A stretch of 44,835 bases of DNA from Streptococcus saliviloxodontae (GTDB lineage: Bacteria > Bacillota > Bacilli > Lactobacillales > Streptococcaceae), in NCBI RefSeq assembly GCF_016908655.1, contig NZ_JAFBEI010000020.1, forward strand, positions 1 to 44,835, given 5' to 3'. The translations under genes and the position numbers were made by a program. Positions 27,711 through 36,650 of the stretch are shown here, in pieces. The notes beneath the pieces are model-generated. The model was not told where the DNA came from. It was given only the letters and a program-made list of their open reading frames with translations, and ran no database searches. Numbering within the stretch: position 1 is the first letter of the stretch; the number at the start of each line of letters is the position of its first letter.

Positions 27711-27749
27711 AGTATAACCTTTAAAAAATATTTATGCAAGCGTTTTCTT
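27711..27749 (-). promoter_or_regulatory. pulA promoter with overlapping cre-like site
   Basis: On the minus strand the promoter is TTGCAT (27739-27734), 17 bases, TATACT (27716-27711). AAGAAAACGCTTGCATAA (27749-27732) resembles a CcpA cre with two deviations from consensus and covers the -35. This fits catabolite repression of pullulanase by preferred sugars. Confidence 0.6.
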
Positions 27750-27804
27750 TATGCAATGCTTATGGCAGTGACTAGTATATTCATTGCTCCGAAGCCAACC
27801 TACC

Positions 27805-27850
27805 TAAAAAAACAATCGTATGAGCTTGGTGTCTCTCTACGATTGTTTTC
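27805..27850 (-). terminator. Terminator after the small exporter gene
   Basis: On the minus strand AACAATCGTA pairs with TACGATTGTT across a 17-base loop, followed by TTTTTAG. It lies about 65 bases beyond the stop at 27917. Confidence 0.65.
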
Positions 27851-27916
27851 CTTAAGTTTTTAAAGGCATTTTTATTGGTAGCGGGTGCTACAGAGTAATG
27901 AGAGCAATTCTAGTGT

Positions 27917-28384
27917 TTAGGCGAAAAAGGCACCTAATCCTAGAACTGTCAATGTTCCCATGATGATACCTGCTAAAATAACTCCTAGCATGACTGCAAT
28001 GACGCTATTTTTGAAATTCCAATCCAGGATAGAGGCAGCTAGAGTTCCTGTCCAAGCCCCTGTTCCAGGAAGAGGAATCCCTACGAAAATGAGTAGGGCC
28101 CAAAAAAGTCCTTTATCTCCAGCTGCTTTTTTGAGCTTTTCGCCTCCTCGGTGTCCTTTTTTCAAGCACCAACTGAAGAAACTGCCGATAACTGGTTTAT
28201 CAGCCCCCCATTCAAGGACACGACGAGCAAAGAAAAAGATAATTGGAACTGGCAGCATATTAGCAATAACCCCAATGACAATAGCTTGCCACATGGGAAT
28301 CCCCGTTGCGATAGCATATGGAACAGCACCACGTAGCTCGACTAGTGGAACCATTCCGATGAGGAAGGTAATGATATAATTCAT
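27917..28384 (-). CDS. Small multidrug export family protein (COG2426-like)
   Basis: The 155-residue membrane protein has about four hydrophobic helices. The opening 'FLIGMVPLVELRGAVPYAIATGIPMW' and 'VFVGIPLPGTGAWTGTLAASIL' are the conserved halves of the putative small multidrug export family, which is distantly related to DedA-like proteins (inverted P-x-x-E-L-R-G and P-x-P-G-T-G motifs). Transport activity is by family name only. ATG 28384 has GAAAGG upstream, placed in the loop of an inverted repeat at 28384-28426. It is monocistronic and divergent from ctsR. Confidence 0.8.
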   Translation of the reverse strand: MNYIITFLIGMVPLVELRGAVPYAIATGIPMWQAIVIGVIANMLPVPIIFFFARRVLEWGADKPVIGSFFSWCLKKGHRGGEKLKKAAGDKGLFWALLIFVGIPLPGTGAWTGTLAASILDWNFKNSVIAVMLGVILAGIIMGTLTVLGLGAFFA

Positions 28385-28493
28385 AAAATAGAAACCTTTC
28401 TGTCGTTGATAGACCCTTCTATTTTATATTATATTGTGATTGAACTCAACTTTTATGCTGTTATTGCGAATTGATTAAGTAGGGGGTCTTCTC

Positions 28494-28542
28494 TTTAAAA
28501 TGCTTTCTCTTTTTGATATAATAATAGTCAGTTATAGTCAAG
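28494..28542 (+). promoter_or_regulatory. ctsR-clpC promoter and CtsR box
   Basis: TTTAAA (28494-28499), 17 bases, TATAAT (28517-28522). The direct heptad repeat AGTCAGT-TAT-AGTCAAG (28526-28542) matches the CtsR operator (RGTCAAA-NNN-RGTCAAA) at 11 of 14 positions and covers the start site, so the operon is autorepressed and heat-induced. Confidence 0.8.
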
Positions 28543-28560
28543 AACTAGCAAGGAGAGATT

Positions 28561-29016
28561 ATGGCATCGCGAAATACATCGGATAATATTGAAGAGTATA
28601 TTAAGCAGTTGCTCAACCAGTCAGGTAGTGCAGAAATTAAACGTTCTCACTTAGCGGATGCCTTTCAAGTTGTTCCTAGTCAAATTAATTATGTTATCAA
28701 AACGCGTTTCACAGAGAGTCGAGGCTATCTTGTTGAAAGTAAGCGTGGTGGCGGAGGCTATATTCGTATTGTCAAAGTCCACTTTTCGGATCAGCATCAA
28801 TTATTAAGGAATCTACTGGGCTCTGTTGGGGAGTGTATCAGTGAGCAGGTATTCACTGATATTATTCAGCAATTATTTGAAGATAAGGTTATTACAGAGC
28901 GTGAAGGAAACCTTATGCTGGTGACAGCAACAGATGAGGTTTTAGGAGAAGAAGGACCTTATATCAGAGCAAGAATCCTATGTCGATTATTGCAGCGTTT
29001 AGATAGAAAAGGATAG
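28561..29016 (+). CDS. ctsR: Class III heat-shock repressor CtsR
   Basis: This is a 151-residue dimeric repressor of clp genes. The winged helix-turn-helix is 'SAEIKRSHLADAFQVVPSQINYVIKTRF', followed by the wing 'GYLVESKRGGGGYIRIVKV', whose tetraglycine loop (RGGGGYI) is the conserved thermosensing and DNA-contact element. The C-terminal part would bind the McsB/ClpC machinery in Bacillus, but mcsA and mcsB are absent here, as in other streptococci. AAGGAGAG precedes ATG 28561. clpC starts 3 bases after its stop. Confidence 0.96.
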   Translation: MASRNTSDNIEEYIKQLLNQSGSAEIKRSHLADAFQVVPSQINYVIKTRFTESRGYLVESKRGGGGYIRIVKVHFSDQHQLLRNLLGSVGECISEQVFTDIIQQLFEDKVITEREGNLMLVTATDEVLGEEGPYIRARILCRLLQRLDRKG

Positions 29017-29019
29017 TAA

Positions 29020-31464
29020 ATGACAGTTTATTCAAGTAAGATGCAAGATGTCTTTCGTCTTGCTCAGTATCATGCACAAGCTTTTTCGTGTATTTATTTA
29101 GAGTCTTGGCATGTTCTCTTGGCTTTGGTTGATAGCGATGAAACGATTGCAGGTCTTGTTTTTAGAGAGTATGAAGATAAGATTCGTCATGAGGAGTATA
29201 TGGCGGCAGCTATTTTAGCTACAGAAAAGACTTACGATACGAATCGTGTTCAGGTACGATTTTTGCCTCAATCTCGTGGATTGGAGACTTTGTTAACCTT
29301 TGCTGAGAGTATCGCACGCGTTAGTCGCAGTGAAGAAGTGGGTACAGAGCATGTCTTGTTGGCTATGTTATTGACTCCAAATGGTATGCCAGTTCGTTTG
29401 TTAGAGGCTGCTGGTTTTAAAACGAAAGACGACGGAAATGCAGTGCGTTTGATTGATTTGCGTAAATCTGTGGAGCGTCATGCTGGTTTTAGCAAAGAGG
29501 ATATGAAAGCTATCCACGAGTTGAAGCGTCCTAAGAAAGCAAAATCATCGGGTGGTAATTTCTCTGATATGATGAAACCACCTAGCACTGCAGGAGATTT
29601 GTCTGACTTTACACGTGATTTGACAGCTTTGGCGAGTCAAGGAAAGCTTGATCCTGTTATTGGGCGTGACAAAGAAATCACTCGTATGGTTCAGGTATTG
29701 AGCCGTAAAACCAAGAATAATCCAGTTCTGGTTGGAGATGCAGGAGTTGGTAAAACAGCCTTGGCGTTGGGCTTAGCACAACGTATCGTAAATGGAGAGA
29801 TTCCATACGAATTGCAAGATATGCGTGTGTTGGAGCTTGACATGATGAGTGTTGTTGCTGGAACACGTTTTCGTGGAGATTTTGAAGAACGTATGAACCA
29901 GATTATCGCAGATATTGAGGAAGACGGACGTATTATCCTCTTTATCGACGAATTGCACACCATCATGGGATCTGGTTCAGGGATTGATAGCACGCTTGAT
30001 GCCGCTAATATCCTCAAACCAGCTCTTGCACGTGGAACGCTTCATATGGTTGGGGCAACAACACAAGAAGAATACCAAAAGCATATTGAAAAAGATGCTG
30101 CCTTATCGCGTCGCTTTGCTAAAATTACAATTGAAGAACCAAGCTTAGAGGATGCTTATAAGATTTTGTTGGGGCTTCGATCTAGTTTTGAAGATTATCA
30201 TCATGTGACAATCAGTGATGCTGCTGTAATGACAGCCGTTAAGTCAGCTCATCGCTACTTGACTAGCAAGAACCTTCCTGATTCAGCGATTGATCTATTG
30301 GATGAAGCCAGTGCTACGGTCCAAATAATGGTAAAAAAAGAAAAAGAGGAAGTGTTGACCCCAGTCGATAAAGCTATCATGGATGGTGATATGAAGGCCG
30401 CATCCCGCTTACTCAAGAAAGCAACATCTGCTAAGCAAGTTAAACCTATCCAGGTTACAGAAGACCACATTCTTGCGACCTTGAGTCGTTTATCGGGTAT
30501 TCCCGTTGAAAAGATGACACAATCTGATAATAAGAAGTACCTGACCCTCGAGAAAGAATTACACAAGCGCGTGGTTGGTCAAGACTTGGCTGTTTCGGCT
30601 ATTAGCCGTGCTATTCGTCGTAACCAGTCAGGAATTCGTACAGGTAAACGCCCAATCGGTTCTTTCATGTTCTTGGGACCAACAGGTGTCGGTAAGACAG
30701 AGCTAGCTAAGGCCTTGGCAGAGCTCCTCTTTGATGATGAATCAGCTCTTATCCGCTTTGACATGTCTGAATACATGGAAAAATTTGCGGCTAGTCGTTT
30801 AAATGGAGCTCCTCCGGGTTACGTGGGTTACGATGAAGGTGGCGAGTTGACAGAAAAAGTTCGTCAAAAACCTTACTCAGTTCTTCTTTTTGATGAGGTT
30901 GAAAAAGCTCATCCAGATATCTTTAATCTCTTACTTCAGGTTTTGGATGATGGTGTCTTGACTGATAGTCGTGGACGTAAGGTTGATTTTTCAAATACCA
31001 TTATTATCATGACGTCAAACCTTGGTGCAACTGCCCTTCGAGATGATAAGACAGTTGGATTTGGTGCTCAAGCCTTGTCTCACAATCATTCAGCCATGGA
31101 AAGTCGTATCATGGAAGAATTGAAGAAATCTTATCGTCCAGAGTTTATTAACCGTATTGATGAGAAGGTTGTTTTCCATAGCTTAACAGAAGAAAATATG
31201 CTAGAGATCGTTAAAATCATGGTGAAACCCTTGATTGCTATTTTAGCTGAAAAAGGAATTACTCTAAAATTCCAACCAACAGCTCTCAAGCACTTGGCTA
31301 AAGACGGCTATGACATTGAGATGGGAGCACGACCATTGCGTCGCACGCTACAAACAGAAGTTGAAGACAAACTATCTGAGTTGATCTTATCAGGCGATTT
31401 ATCAGCAGGATCAGAGCTTAAGATCGGTATTAAACAAGGTAAACTACAGTTCACAATAAACTAA
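29020..31464 (+). CDS. clpC: Clp protease ATP-binding subunit ClpC
   Basis: This is an 814-residue Hsp100 unfoldase that feeds ClpP. It has an N-terminal double Clp_N repeat (1-150), AAA-1 with Walker A 'GDAGVGKTA' near 237 and Walker B 'LFIDELHT' near 306, and a middle region of modest length ('VKKEKEEVLTPVDKAIMDGD'). AAA-2 has 'GPTGVGKTE' near 552, 'LLFDEVEKAHPD' near 621 and the C-terminal D2-small domain 'YDIEMGARPLRRTLQ'. It is regulated by the CtsR box upstream of ctsR. A strong hairpin follows the stop. Confidence 0.95.
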   Translation: MTVYSSKMQDVFRLAQYHAQAFSCIYLESWHVLLALVDSDETIAGLVFREYEDKIRHEEYMAAAILATEKTYDTNRVQVRFLPQSRGLETLLTFAESIARVSRSEEVGTEHVLLAMLLTPNGMPVRLLEAAGFKTKDDGNAVRLIDLRKSVERHAGFSKEDMKAIHELKRPKKAKSSGGNFSDMMKPPSTAGDLSDFTRDLTALASQGKLDPVIGRDKEITRMVQVLSRKTKNNPVLVGDAGVGKTALALGLAQRIVNGEIPYELQDMRVLELDMMSVVAGTRFRGDFEERMNQIIADIEEDGRIILFIDELHTIMGSGSGIDSTLDAANILKPALARGTLHMVGATTQEEYQKHIEKDAALSRRFAKITIEEPSLEDAYKILLGLRSSFEDYHHVTISDAAVMTAVKSAHRYLTSKNLPDSAIDLLDEASATVQIMVKKEKEEVLTPVDKAIMDGDMKAASRLLKKATSAKQVKPIQVTEDHILATLSRLSGIPVEKMTQSDNKKYLTLEKELHKRVVGQDLAVSAISRAIRRNQSGIRTGKRPIGSFMFLGPTGVGKTELAKALAELLFDDESALIRFDMSEYMEKFAASRLNGAPPGYVGYDEGGELTEKVRQKPYSVLLFDEVEKAHPDIFNLLLQVLDDGVLTDSRGRKVDFSNTIIIMTSNLGATALRDDKTVGFGAQALSHNHSAMESRIMEELKKSYRPEFINRIDEKVVFHSLTEENMLEIVKIMVKPLIAILAEKGITLKFQPTALKHLAKDGYDIEMGARPLRRTLQTEVEDKLSELILSGDLSAGSELKIGIKQGKLQFTIN

Positions 31465-31494
31465 AACAGTTGGGCTTGTCCCAACTGTTTTAGT
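31464..31494 (+). terminator. Terminator after clpC
   Basis: AAAACAGTTGGG pairs with CCCAACTGTTTT around CTTGT. On the opposite strand the loop reads TGGGACAAG, linking it to the GGGAC terminator family. Confidence 0.8.
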
Positions 31495-31538
31495 TTATTG
31501 GATATGACAGCCATTCGTTAAAATGACTTTTTAGATGC

Positions 31539-32450
31539 TCATTGACTGGTTAGAATGTTTTGACTTATTTTTATGGTGATGTAGCAGATGATAAGGATAG
31601 CTAGAGTTATTTCGACGTAGAGAAGTCCATGAATTACCAAGGAGGTAATCCCTAGTTTATGCAGACTGAGTTTCAGAGCTAGGGCTGTTGAGACAGAAGG
31701 AAAGGTCAAGGCGGACCAAGTGGGCGTGAAGCGAGACCGTTTTAGTGGTCTGAGTAAGAAAAAGGTTATTAGATAAAGTGTCTGAGATAGTGTTAGAAGA
31801 CAGATGACCCAATTGGTTGATAATTGTAAAGCAAGGCAAGCCAGTAATAAGAGTGAAGATGGCGCCGCTAAAATGGCTATATTTGCTCTTAGAGGCTCTG
31901 CTATTTTTCCAAATCTAAAGATGCGATAAAGAAGCACTGGTAGCAAAATGAGGTAGCTAATCAAAGCAAAAATGAAGGCTATGCGACCAACAGCTATAAA
32001 GCTGACAGCTGGGGCTGTAATGCTAGCGGCAGCAATACCGACATAAACAATGAACCAGCTAGGATAGACCAGATTAAAGTCCCATTTTTGACTGATTTTT
32101 TTGGAAAAAATGAGGATGATAGCGAGGTGTAAGGCTAAGCCTAACCACCATAGCATTTGTCGAAAAAGAAGAGGCATAACATCTTGTCCTGATAGAAGAA
32201 GTATGGACATAGAGAGGGTTCCAAAGCTGGATAAGGGGATGGTTTGGCTCAGTTCGTTTCGAACTTGCTTGTAATTGCTAGCTAAATGTAATAAAAACCA
32301 GACTAGAAGACAGATAGCAATACCTAGAACAGGATAGCCAAGTCTAGACTGCAATTGATTGAGTAAGTTTGCTAAGGCGATGATTCCTAAGATAAGTCCA
32401 GAACTTGCCAGAGGAAGCCTCTTTGTTAATAGTTTGATATGATAGAGCAT
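31539..32450 (-). CDS. TDT (TehA/SLAC1-like) family transporter
   Basis: The start is set at ATG 32450 with AGGTC 7 bases upstream; a longer frame would begin upstream of the -10 element. The 303-residue protein has about ten membrane segments. 'RLPLASSGLILGIIALANLL', 'PSWFIVYVGIAAASITAPAV' and 'RFTPTWSALTFPSVSTALAL' are the conserved helices of the tellurite-resistance/dicarboxylate (TDT) family, which includes TehA and SLAC1 anion channels. The substrate is unknown. It is divergent from a TetR gene, which may control it. Confidence 0.8.
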   Translation of the reverse strand: MLYHIKLLTKRLPLASSGLILGIIALANLLNQLQSRLGYPVLGIAICLLVWFLLHLASNYKQVRNELSQTIPLSSFGTLSMSILLLSGQDVMPLLFRQMLWWLGLALHLAIILIFSKKISQKWDFNLVYPSWFIVYVGIAAASITAPAVSFIAVGRIAFIFALISYLILLPVLLYRIFRFGKIAEPLRANIAILAAPSSLLLLACLALQLSTNWVICLLTLSQTLYLITFFLLRPLKRSRFTPTWSALTFPSVSTALALKLSLHKLGITSLVIHGLLYVEITLAILIICYITIKISQNILTSQ

Positions 32451-32479
32451 GGATAAGACCTCATAGTGTGATTGATATG

Positions 32480-32508
32480 ATAATACCATGATTAAAAGCA
32501 CTTGTACA
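32480..32508 (-). promoter_or_regulatory. Promoter of the TDT transporter gene
   Basis: On the minus strand the promoter is TGTACA (32508-32503), 17 bases, TATTAT (32485-32480), with an extended -10 TGG. It decides in favour of the shorter reading frame. Confidence 0.5.
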
Positions 32509-32658
32509 TTAAGGAATTGTTATTGCTAGTTATAGATAGAGGTTATGACAACTTAACCAACTGTTGATTATAAAGGGCGAGAAAGTTTTAGAAAGAGTGG
32601 ATTTGTTCTTAGAAATTGATATAATGGAGACAGACCTTTTAGAGGGGGAGTGAAAGTA

Positions 32659-33225
32659 ATGACCGTTAGAGAAGAAATTATTCGTCAAACACAAGAATTG
32701 ATGTATCATCAAGGCTATGTAGCGACATCAATTAGTGATATTATGGCAGCAGCCAATGTTGGTAAAGGACAGCTTTATCACTACTTTTCATCGAAAAAGC
32801 AGATTGGGTTGGAAGTGACGCAGTTTTTGATAGATCGTTGGAAACGAGAGCTATTTACAGATATTTTTGAGAGTGAATTGTCAGCTTCAGAAAAATTAAT
32901 TGCTATGCTAGACTGGGTTTATCAATCTCATGCTGCTGATGAGGGTAATGTTCACTTTGGTTGTCCTCTGGGAAATCTTATCGTAGAGCTCTCAGCTCAG
33001 GATGAAGAGTTTCGACAGTTGTTAAAACAGTTCATCGATCAGTGGATGGAAGGAATAGCAAAACTACTATCAGAACGTCATCCCGAATGGTCTGATGAAA
33101 AATCCCTTCAAGAAGCTCGTAATGTGATTGCTATGATTCAAGGGTCTATCTTACTTTTGAAAGTCACTCAGGACATTTCTGTTTTAACAAAGACAGTTGA
33201 AGAGTTGAAGGATAAGTATTTATAA
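32659..33225 (+). CDS. TetR/AcrR family transcriptional regulator
   Basis: The start is taken at ATG 32659, with GGGGGAG 8 bases upstream; an in-frame GTG at 32650 lies within that ribosome site. The 188-residue protein has the TetR N-terminal domain 'EEIIRQTQELMYHQGYVATSISDIMAAANVGKGQLYHYFSSKKQIG'-type residues (32665-32803), including the G-x-x-x-T-S helix and the Y-x-Y-F-x-S-K-x recognition end. The ligand-binding C-terminal half contains 'HFGCPLGNLIVELSAQDEEFR', typical of the AcrR/YxaF-like group. It is divergent from the TDT transporter, a likely target. Confidence 0.88.
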   Translation: MTVREEIIRQTQELMYHQGYVATSISDIMAAANVGKGQLYHYFSSKKQIGLEVTQFLIDRWKRELFTDIFESELSASEKLIAMLDWVYQSHAADEGNVHFGCPLGNLIVELSAQDEEFRQLLKQFIDQWMEGIAKLLSERHPEWSDEKSLQEARNVIAMIQGSILLLKVTQDISVLTKTVEELKDKYL

Positions 33226-33230
33226 ATTAA

Positions 33231-33270
33231 GATAAAAGCGATGAAACTAAGGTGTTTCATCGCTTTTATC
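33231..33270. terminator. Bidirectional terminator between tetR and dusB
   Basis: GATAAAAGCGATGAAAC pairs perfectly with GTTTCATCGCTTTTATC around a 6-base loop. It serves the converging tetR and hslO-dusB transcripts. Confidence 0.75.
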
Positions 33271-33320
33271 TGTTAAACGGTATTTAGGATATTTTCCGAT
33301 ACTCAGGACTTGAACTTTTA

Positions 33321-34298
33321 TTATCGTAAGGTGTTAAAGTGTTCTTGGACTTCTGCAAAGGTCTCTGCCTTGGCAACAGCAGAGCGAACTTTGGCAGCGC
33401 CAGCAGTTCCACGGAGGTAGTAAGGAGCCAATCCACGGAATTCTCGAACAGCGATAGTTTCACCTTTGAGGTTAACGAGGCGACGAAGGTGCTCTTCTGC
33501 GATATCCAGTTTTTCAACGAATGGAAGGTCAGGTAATTCCTCACCTGTTTCAAAGAAGTGATTGATTTGAGTGAAGAGATGGGGATTGTTGAGGGCTGCG
33601 CGTCCGATCATGACAGCATCTACACCTAGCTCTTCAATCATAAACTTAGCATCTTGAACAGTTTTGATATCTCCGTTACCGATGAAAGGAATTTTTGTAA
33701 TAGCTTTTGACACGCGAGCAAGTGTCTCGTGGTCGCAAGTTCCTGTGTACATTTGCTCACGGGTACGTCCGTGCATAGCAAGAGCAGAAACACCAGCAGA
33801 CTCAGCAGCTAGGGCATTTTCGACAGCGAGAGAGCTGTCAGACCAGCCTGTACGCATCTTAACTGTTAAAGGAATATCTAGGACAGAAGTTACTTCCTTG
33901 ACAATATGGTAAATTTTGTCAGGATCTCTGAGCCATTTTGCCCCAGCTTCATTTTTGACGACTTTATTAACAGGGCAACCCATATTAATGTCTACGATAT
34001 CAGCCTTGGTATTGGTTTGAATAAAGTCAGCTGCACGTTTGAGACCTTCAGCATCGCCACCAAAGAGTTGGATGGACATGGGATGTTCATTCTCATCGAT
34101 ATGGAGCATGTGGAGGGTCTTTTCGTTATTGTAGAGGAGACCTTTCTCGGAAATCATTTCCATAACAACGAGACCAGCGCCGAATTCTTTAGCGATGGTA
34201 CGAAAGGCAGAGTTAGTGACGCCTGCCATAGGAGCAAGAACTGTACGGTGTGGAATTTCCACATTTCCAATCATGAAAGAAGAGTTGAGTTTAGTCAT
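33321..34298 (-). CDS. dusB: tRNA-dihydrouridine synthase B
   Basis: The start is ATG 34298 ([12 protein letters not shown]...), with GGAGGA upstream inside the end of hslO; this gives 325 residues. It is an FMN-dependent TIM barrel reducing uridines in the tRNA D-loop. '[13 protein letters not shown]' is the FMN entry motif, '[13 protein letters not shown]' has the catalytic cysteine, and 'VKMRTGW', '[14 protein letters not shown]' and 'FIGNGDIKT' complete the FMN site. Its start codon overlaps the hslO stop by eight bases, so the pair is translationally coupled. Confidence 0.93.
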   Translation of the reverse strand: MTKLNSSFMIGNVEIPHRTVLAPMAGVTNSAFRTIAKEFGAGLVVMEMISEKGLLYNNEKTLHMLHIDENEHPMSIQLFGGDAEGLKRAADFIQTNTKADIVDINMGCPVNKVVKNEAGAKWLRDPDKIYHIVKEVTSVLDIPLTVKMRTGWSDSSLAVENALAAESAGVSALAMHGRTREQMYTGTCDHETLARVSKAITKIPFIGNGDIKTVQDAKFMIEELGVDAVMIGRAALNNPHLFTQINHFFETGEELPDLPFVEKLDIAEEHLRRLVNLKGETIAVREFRGLAPYYLRGTAGAAKVRSAVAKAETFAEVQEHFNTLR

Positions 34299-35157
34299 TG
34301 ATGAGGTCCTCCAAATCTTCTTCTGAAAATTCATACTTCGTCTGACAGAATTGGCAGATGATTTCAGCTCCTTTGTCTTCTTCTTTCATGGCAGTCAGCT
34401 CAGCTTTTCCGAGTGTTATCAAAGCAGCTTCGAAACGTTCACGAGAGCAGTCGCAAACAAATCCGATTTCTTCTTCTGAGAGTACCTTGTAGTCTTCATC
34501 CCCATAGATGGCTGATAAAAGGGCATCGATATGATCATCAGATTCTAGAAGGGTTGAAATGGCTGGCATTTCTTGAATGCGTTTTTCGTAGCGAGCGATT
34601 TCTTCCTCGCTTGCTCCAGGTAAGACTTGGAGCATGAAGCCGCCAGCAACTTTGACTTTGTCGTTTTCATCTAGTAAGACATTTAACCCTACTGCAGACG
34701 GTGTTTGCTCAGACTCTGTGAGGTAGTAGGCGAAGTCTTCACCGATTTCACCAGAAATCAAAGGTGTTGTTGAGGTATAAGGATTGCCAGTACCGTAGTC
34801 GATGATAGTGACGAAGTGACCGTTCCCCATGAAAGGACCGACTAGAACCTCACCGGTGGCTGTTTTTTTGATGTCAACGCCAGTGTTTTGGATGTAGCCT
34901 TTGACATGTCCTTTGGTATCAGCTACGGAGATGATATGCCCAAATGAGCTATCGCCAATGACTTTGACCGTAATCTTACTATCACCTTTTTGGTTGGCAG
35001 CAAGAATCTGATTGGCAATCAAGGTGCGACCAAGGGCAACTGTTGATGACGATAAGGTATTATGTTTTTCTTGAGCAGTTCTGACTGTCTCTGTACTATC
35101 GAGGACGTAAGCACGGAAAGAACCAGAACGCGAAATTGATTTAATAAGTTTATCCAT
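34291..35157 (-). CDS. hslO: Redox-regulated chaperone Hsp33
   Basis: The start is taken at ATG 35157 ([20 protein letters not shown]), the usual Hsp33 start, and the protein has 288 residues. The C-terminal zinc switch has C-D-C in '[13 protein letters not shown]' and C-x-x-C in '[14 protein letters not shown]'. Oxidation of these four cysteines releases zinc and activates holdase activity against unfolded proteins. A consensus extended -10 lies only 9 bases before the ATG, so the main transcript appears nearly leaderless. dusB follows with an 8-base overlap. Confidence 0.94.
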   Translation of the reverse strand: MDKLIKSISRSGSFRAYVLDSTETVRTAQEKHNTLSSSTVALGRTLIANQILAANQKGDSKITVKVIGDSSFGHIISVADTKGHVKGYIQNTGVDIKKTATGEVLVGPFMGNGHFVTIIDYGTGNPYTSTTPLISGEIGEDFAYYLTESEQTPSAVGLNVLLDENDKVKVAGGFMLQVLPGASEEEIARYEKRIQEMPAISTLLESDDHIDALLSAIYGDEDYKVLSEEEIGFVCDCSRERFEAALITLGKAELTAMKEEDKGAEIICQFCQTKYEFSEEDLEDLIND

Positions 35158-35166
35158 AGTGTTTCT

Positions 35167-35172
35167 ATTATA
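35167..35172 (-). promoter_or_regulatory. Extended -10 immediately upstream of hslO
   Basis: On the minus strand TGTTATAAT is an extended -10. The -35 position (CATACA) is poor. The start would fall 3 to 4 bases before the ATG. Confidence 0.5.
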
Positions 35173-35226
35173 ACACAAAGCCTTGATTTTGTATGAAGAA
35201 GAGACTAATCTTGTAGCTTCCGATCG

Positions 35227-36456
35227 TTAACGAACAAGGACTTTTTTGATATATTGAATGGTTTTGAAAGTGATTGGTTTTGGGTAGTAGCGGAAAGTTC
35301 CCATTTTGCGAACGATATAACCATTAAAGTTTTGCTTGAAGCGTAGGACACCGTCAGAACCGTCAAACTTGCCTTGGATACCGAGGAAATTATAGATAGG
35401 AATACCACGTTTGAGACCTTCTCTCATCGTGACATCTTGCAATAAAGAGGGAGCTGCTAGAAAGTCATACTCAGTATAGAAGCCTCCGCAGAGGTAAGTG
35501 ATTTCAGCAGTACTGTATAGAACGATATTTGAGGCTAGAGCGACTTCCTCGTCACCAAATTGTTCAATGTAGGAAGCAATTTTTTCTTGTTCCACTGTTT
35601 TTTTCTCTAATGCTTTTAGAAGTTGTTGGCGTTTGTTTAACAACTTAGGACTAGATTTGTGATAGCAGAGTTCTTCAAGATGTTGATATTGACTTTGAAG
35701 CTCTTTTTGTTCGTCGATGAGTTGGGCTAAGTAATCTTTGAAACAAATCGTAGCCGTCAAGAAGTCAATCTGATCACCAAAAGTATCGTAGAGATTTTCA
35801 TAATAACGTAATGACTTAGCATCGTAGTTTTGACGTTTGGCAGTACTATCTTGTATTTCTTTAAAGATAGTGAGTTCATGACGTTCAAGTTTTTTTATCT
35901 TAACCCCTGCTTGACGTGCTTTTTTCACTAACCGTTGTCCATTTTTATTGTATGACTTAAAGAGATCTTGTTCGTTTAATTGGCTTAAATCTTTTAGAAA
36001 ATGCCAAGTTGCTTCATCGTTGCCATAGCCTACTGATAAGCCATCGTGAGAAAATCCGAGATTGATGAGTTTTTTGATATGACCGTGTTTAGGGGTTGAG
36101 GTTGGTAGTCCGTTTTTATCAAAGGTTTGAAAATGGTCATAGGGTCTTACGAGAAGTTCTAAAACGTTGTTTTCTTTGGCAAACTGCTGCAGTTGTTTGT
36201 AAAAGGTATTGAGGTACCTAGGGTCTTTATAGATAGGTCCTGCATAGAGTTCCATACGCAAGCCACCAAACATTTGGCGTGAGTAGAGGCTAGCGATTAC
36301 TGGAAATTTCCCATTAACGCAAAGTCCAATGTGATAGGTTTGATAGCCTTGTTTATCAAGGAAATCACTCATTTCCTTTGTCTGCATAAAGGAAAATTGA
36401 GTTAACTTTTTTAATTCTTCTTGGTACGTTTGACGTGTTAATTCTTGTAATTTCAT
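35227..36456 (-). CDS. murN: FemABX aminoacyltransferase, MurN-like (second of tandem pair)
   Basis: This 409-residue tRNA-dependent ligase adds an amino acid to the side chain of lipid II before cross-linking. It has the paired GNAT-like domains of FemX proteins ('FSFMQTKEMSDFLDKQGYQTYHIGL', 'LKRGIPIYNFLGIQGKFDG') and a helical coiled-coil arm at about 235-310. It is 40 to 60 per cent similar by eye to the neighbouring paralogue, with a near-identical C-terminus. Which of the two is MurM or MurN is assigned by order and is uncertain. ATG 36456 has AGGAC upstream. A terminator separates it from murM. Confidence 0.82.
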   Translation of the reverse strand: MKLQELTRQTYQEELKKLTQFSFMQTKEMSDFLDKQGYQTYHIGLCVNGKFPVIASLYSRQMFGGLRMELYAGPIYKDPRYLNTFYKQLQQFAKENNVLELLVRPYDHFQTFDKNGLPTSTPKHGHIKKLINLGFSHDGLSVGYGNDEATWHFLKDLSQLNEQDLFKSYNKNGQRLVKKARQAGVKIKKLERHELTIFKEIQDSTAKRQNYDAKSLRYYENLYDTFGDQIDFLTATICFKDYLAQLIDEQKELQSQYQHLEELCYHKSSPKLLNKRQQLLKALEKKTVEQEKIASYIEQFGDEEVALASNIVLYSTAEITYLCGGFYTEYDFLAAPSLLQDVTMREGLKRGIPIYNFLGIQGKFDGSDGVLRFKQNFNGYIVRKMGTFRYYPKPITFKTIQYIKKVLVR

Positions 36457-36603
36457 TAGCCAGTCCTACTTATCTAGTTTTTTATCTTGTCATTATATCT
36501 ATTCGTAAAAGAATGACAAAAAATCAAAAAAGTTTAATCATATTTATGGGTAAGACGATGAGTGGAAGACGTTGTTATGTTTGAGGGGGTTATTTTGGTA
36601 AAT

Positions 36604-36636
36604 AGAAAAAAGCCTCCTTAGAGGTAGAGGAGGCCA
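36604..36636 (-). terminator. Terminator after murM-like gene
   Basis: On the minus strand GCCTCC pairs with GGAGGC across CTCTACCTCTAA, with an inner CTCTA/TAAGG pairing, followed by TTTTTT. It separates the two ligase genes. Confidence 0.75.
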
Positions 36637-36650
36637 CCATTCTAAGTTGG

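Noticed and set aside
32451..32501. Longer TDT transporter starting at 32501
   Set aside because: The -10 element at 32480-32485 lies inside that extension; the ATG at 32450 has a ribosome site.
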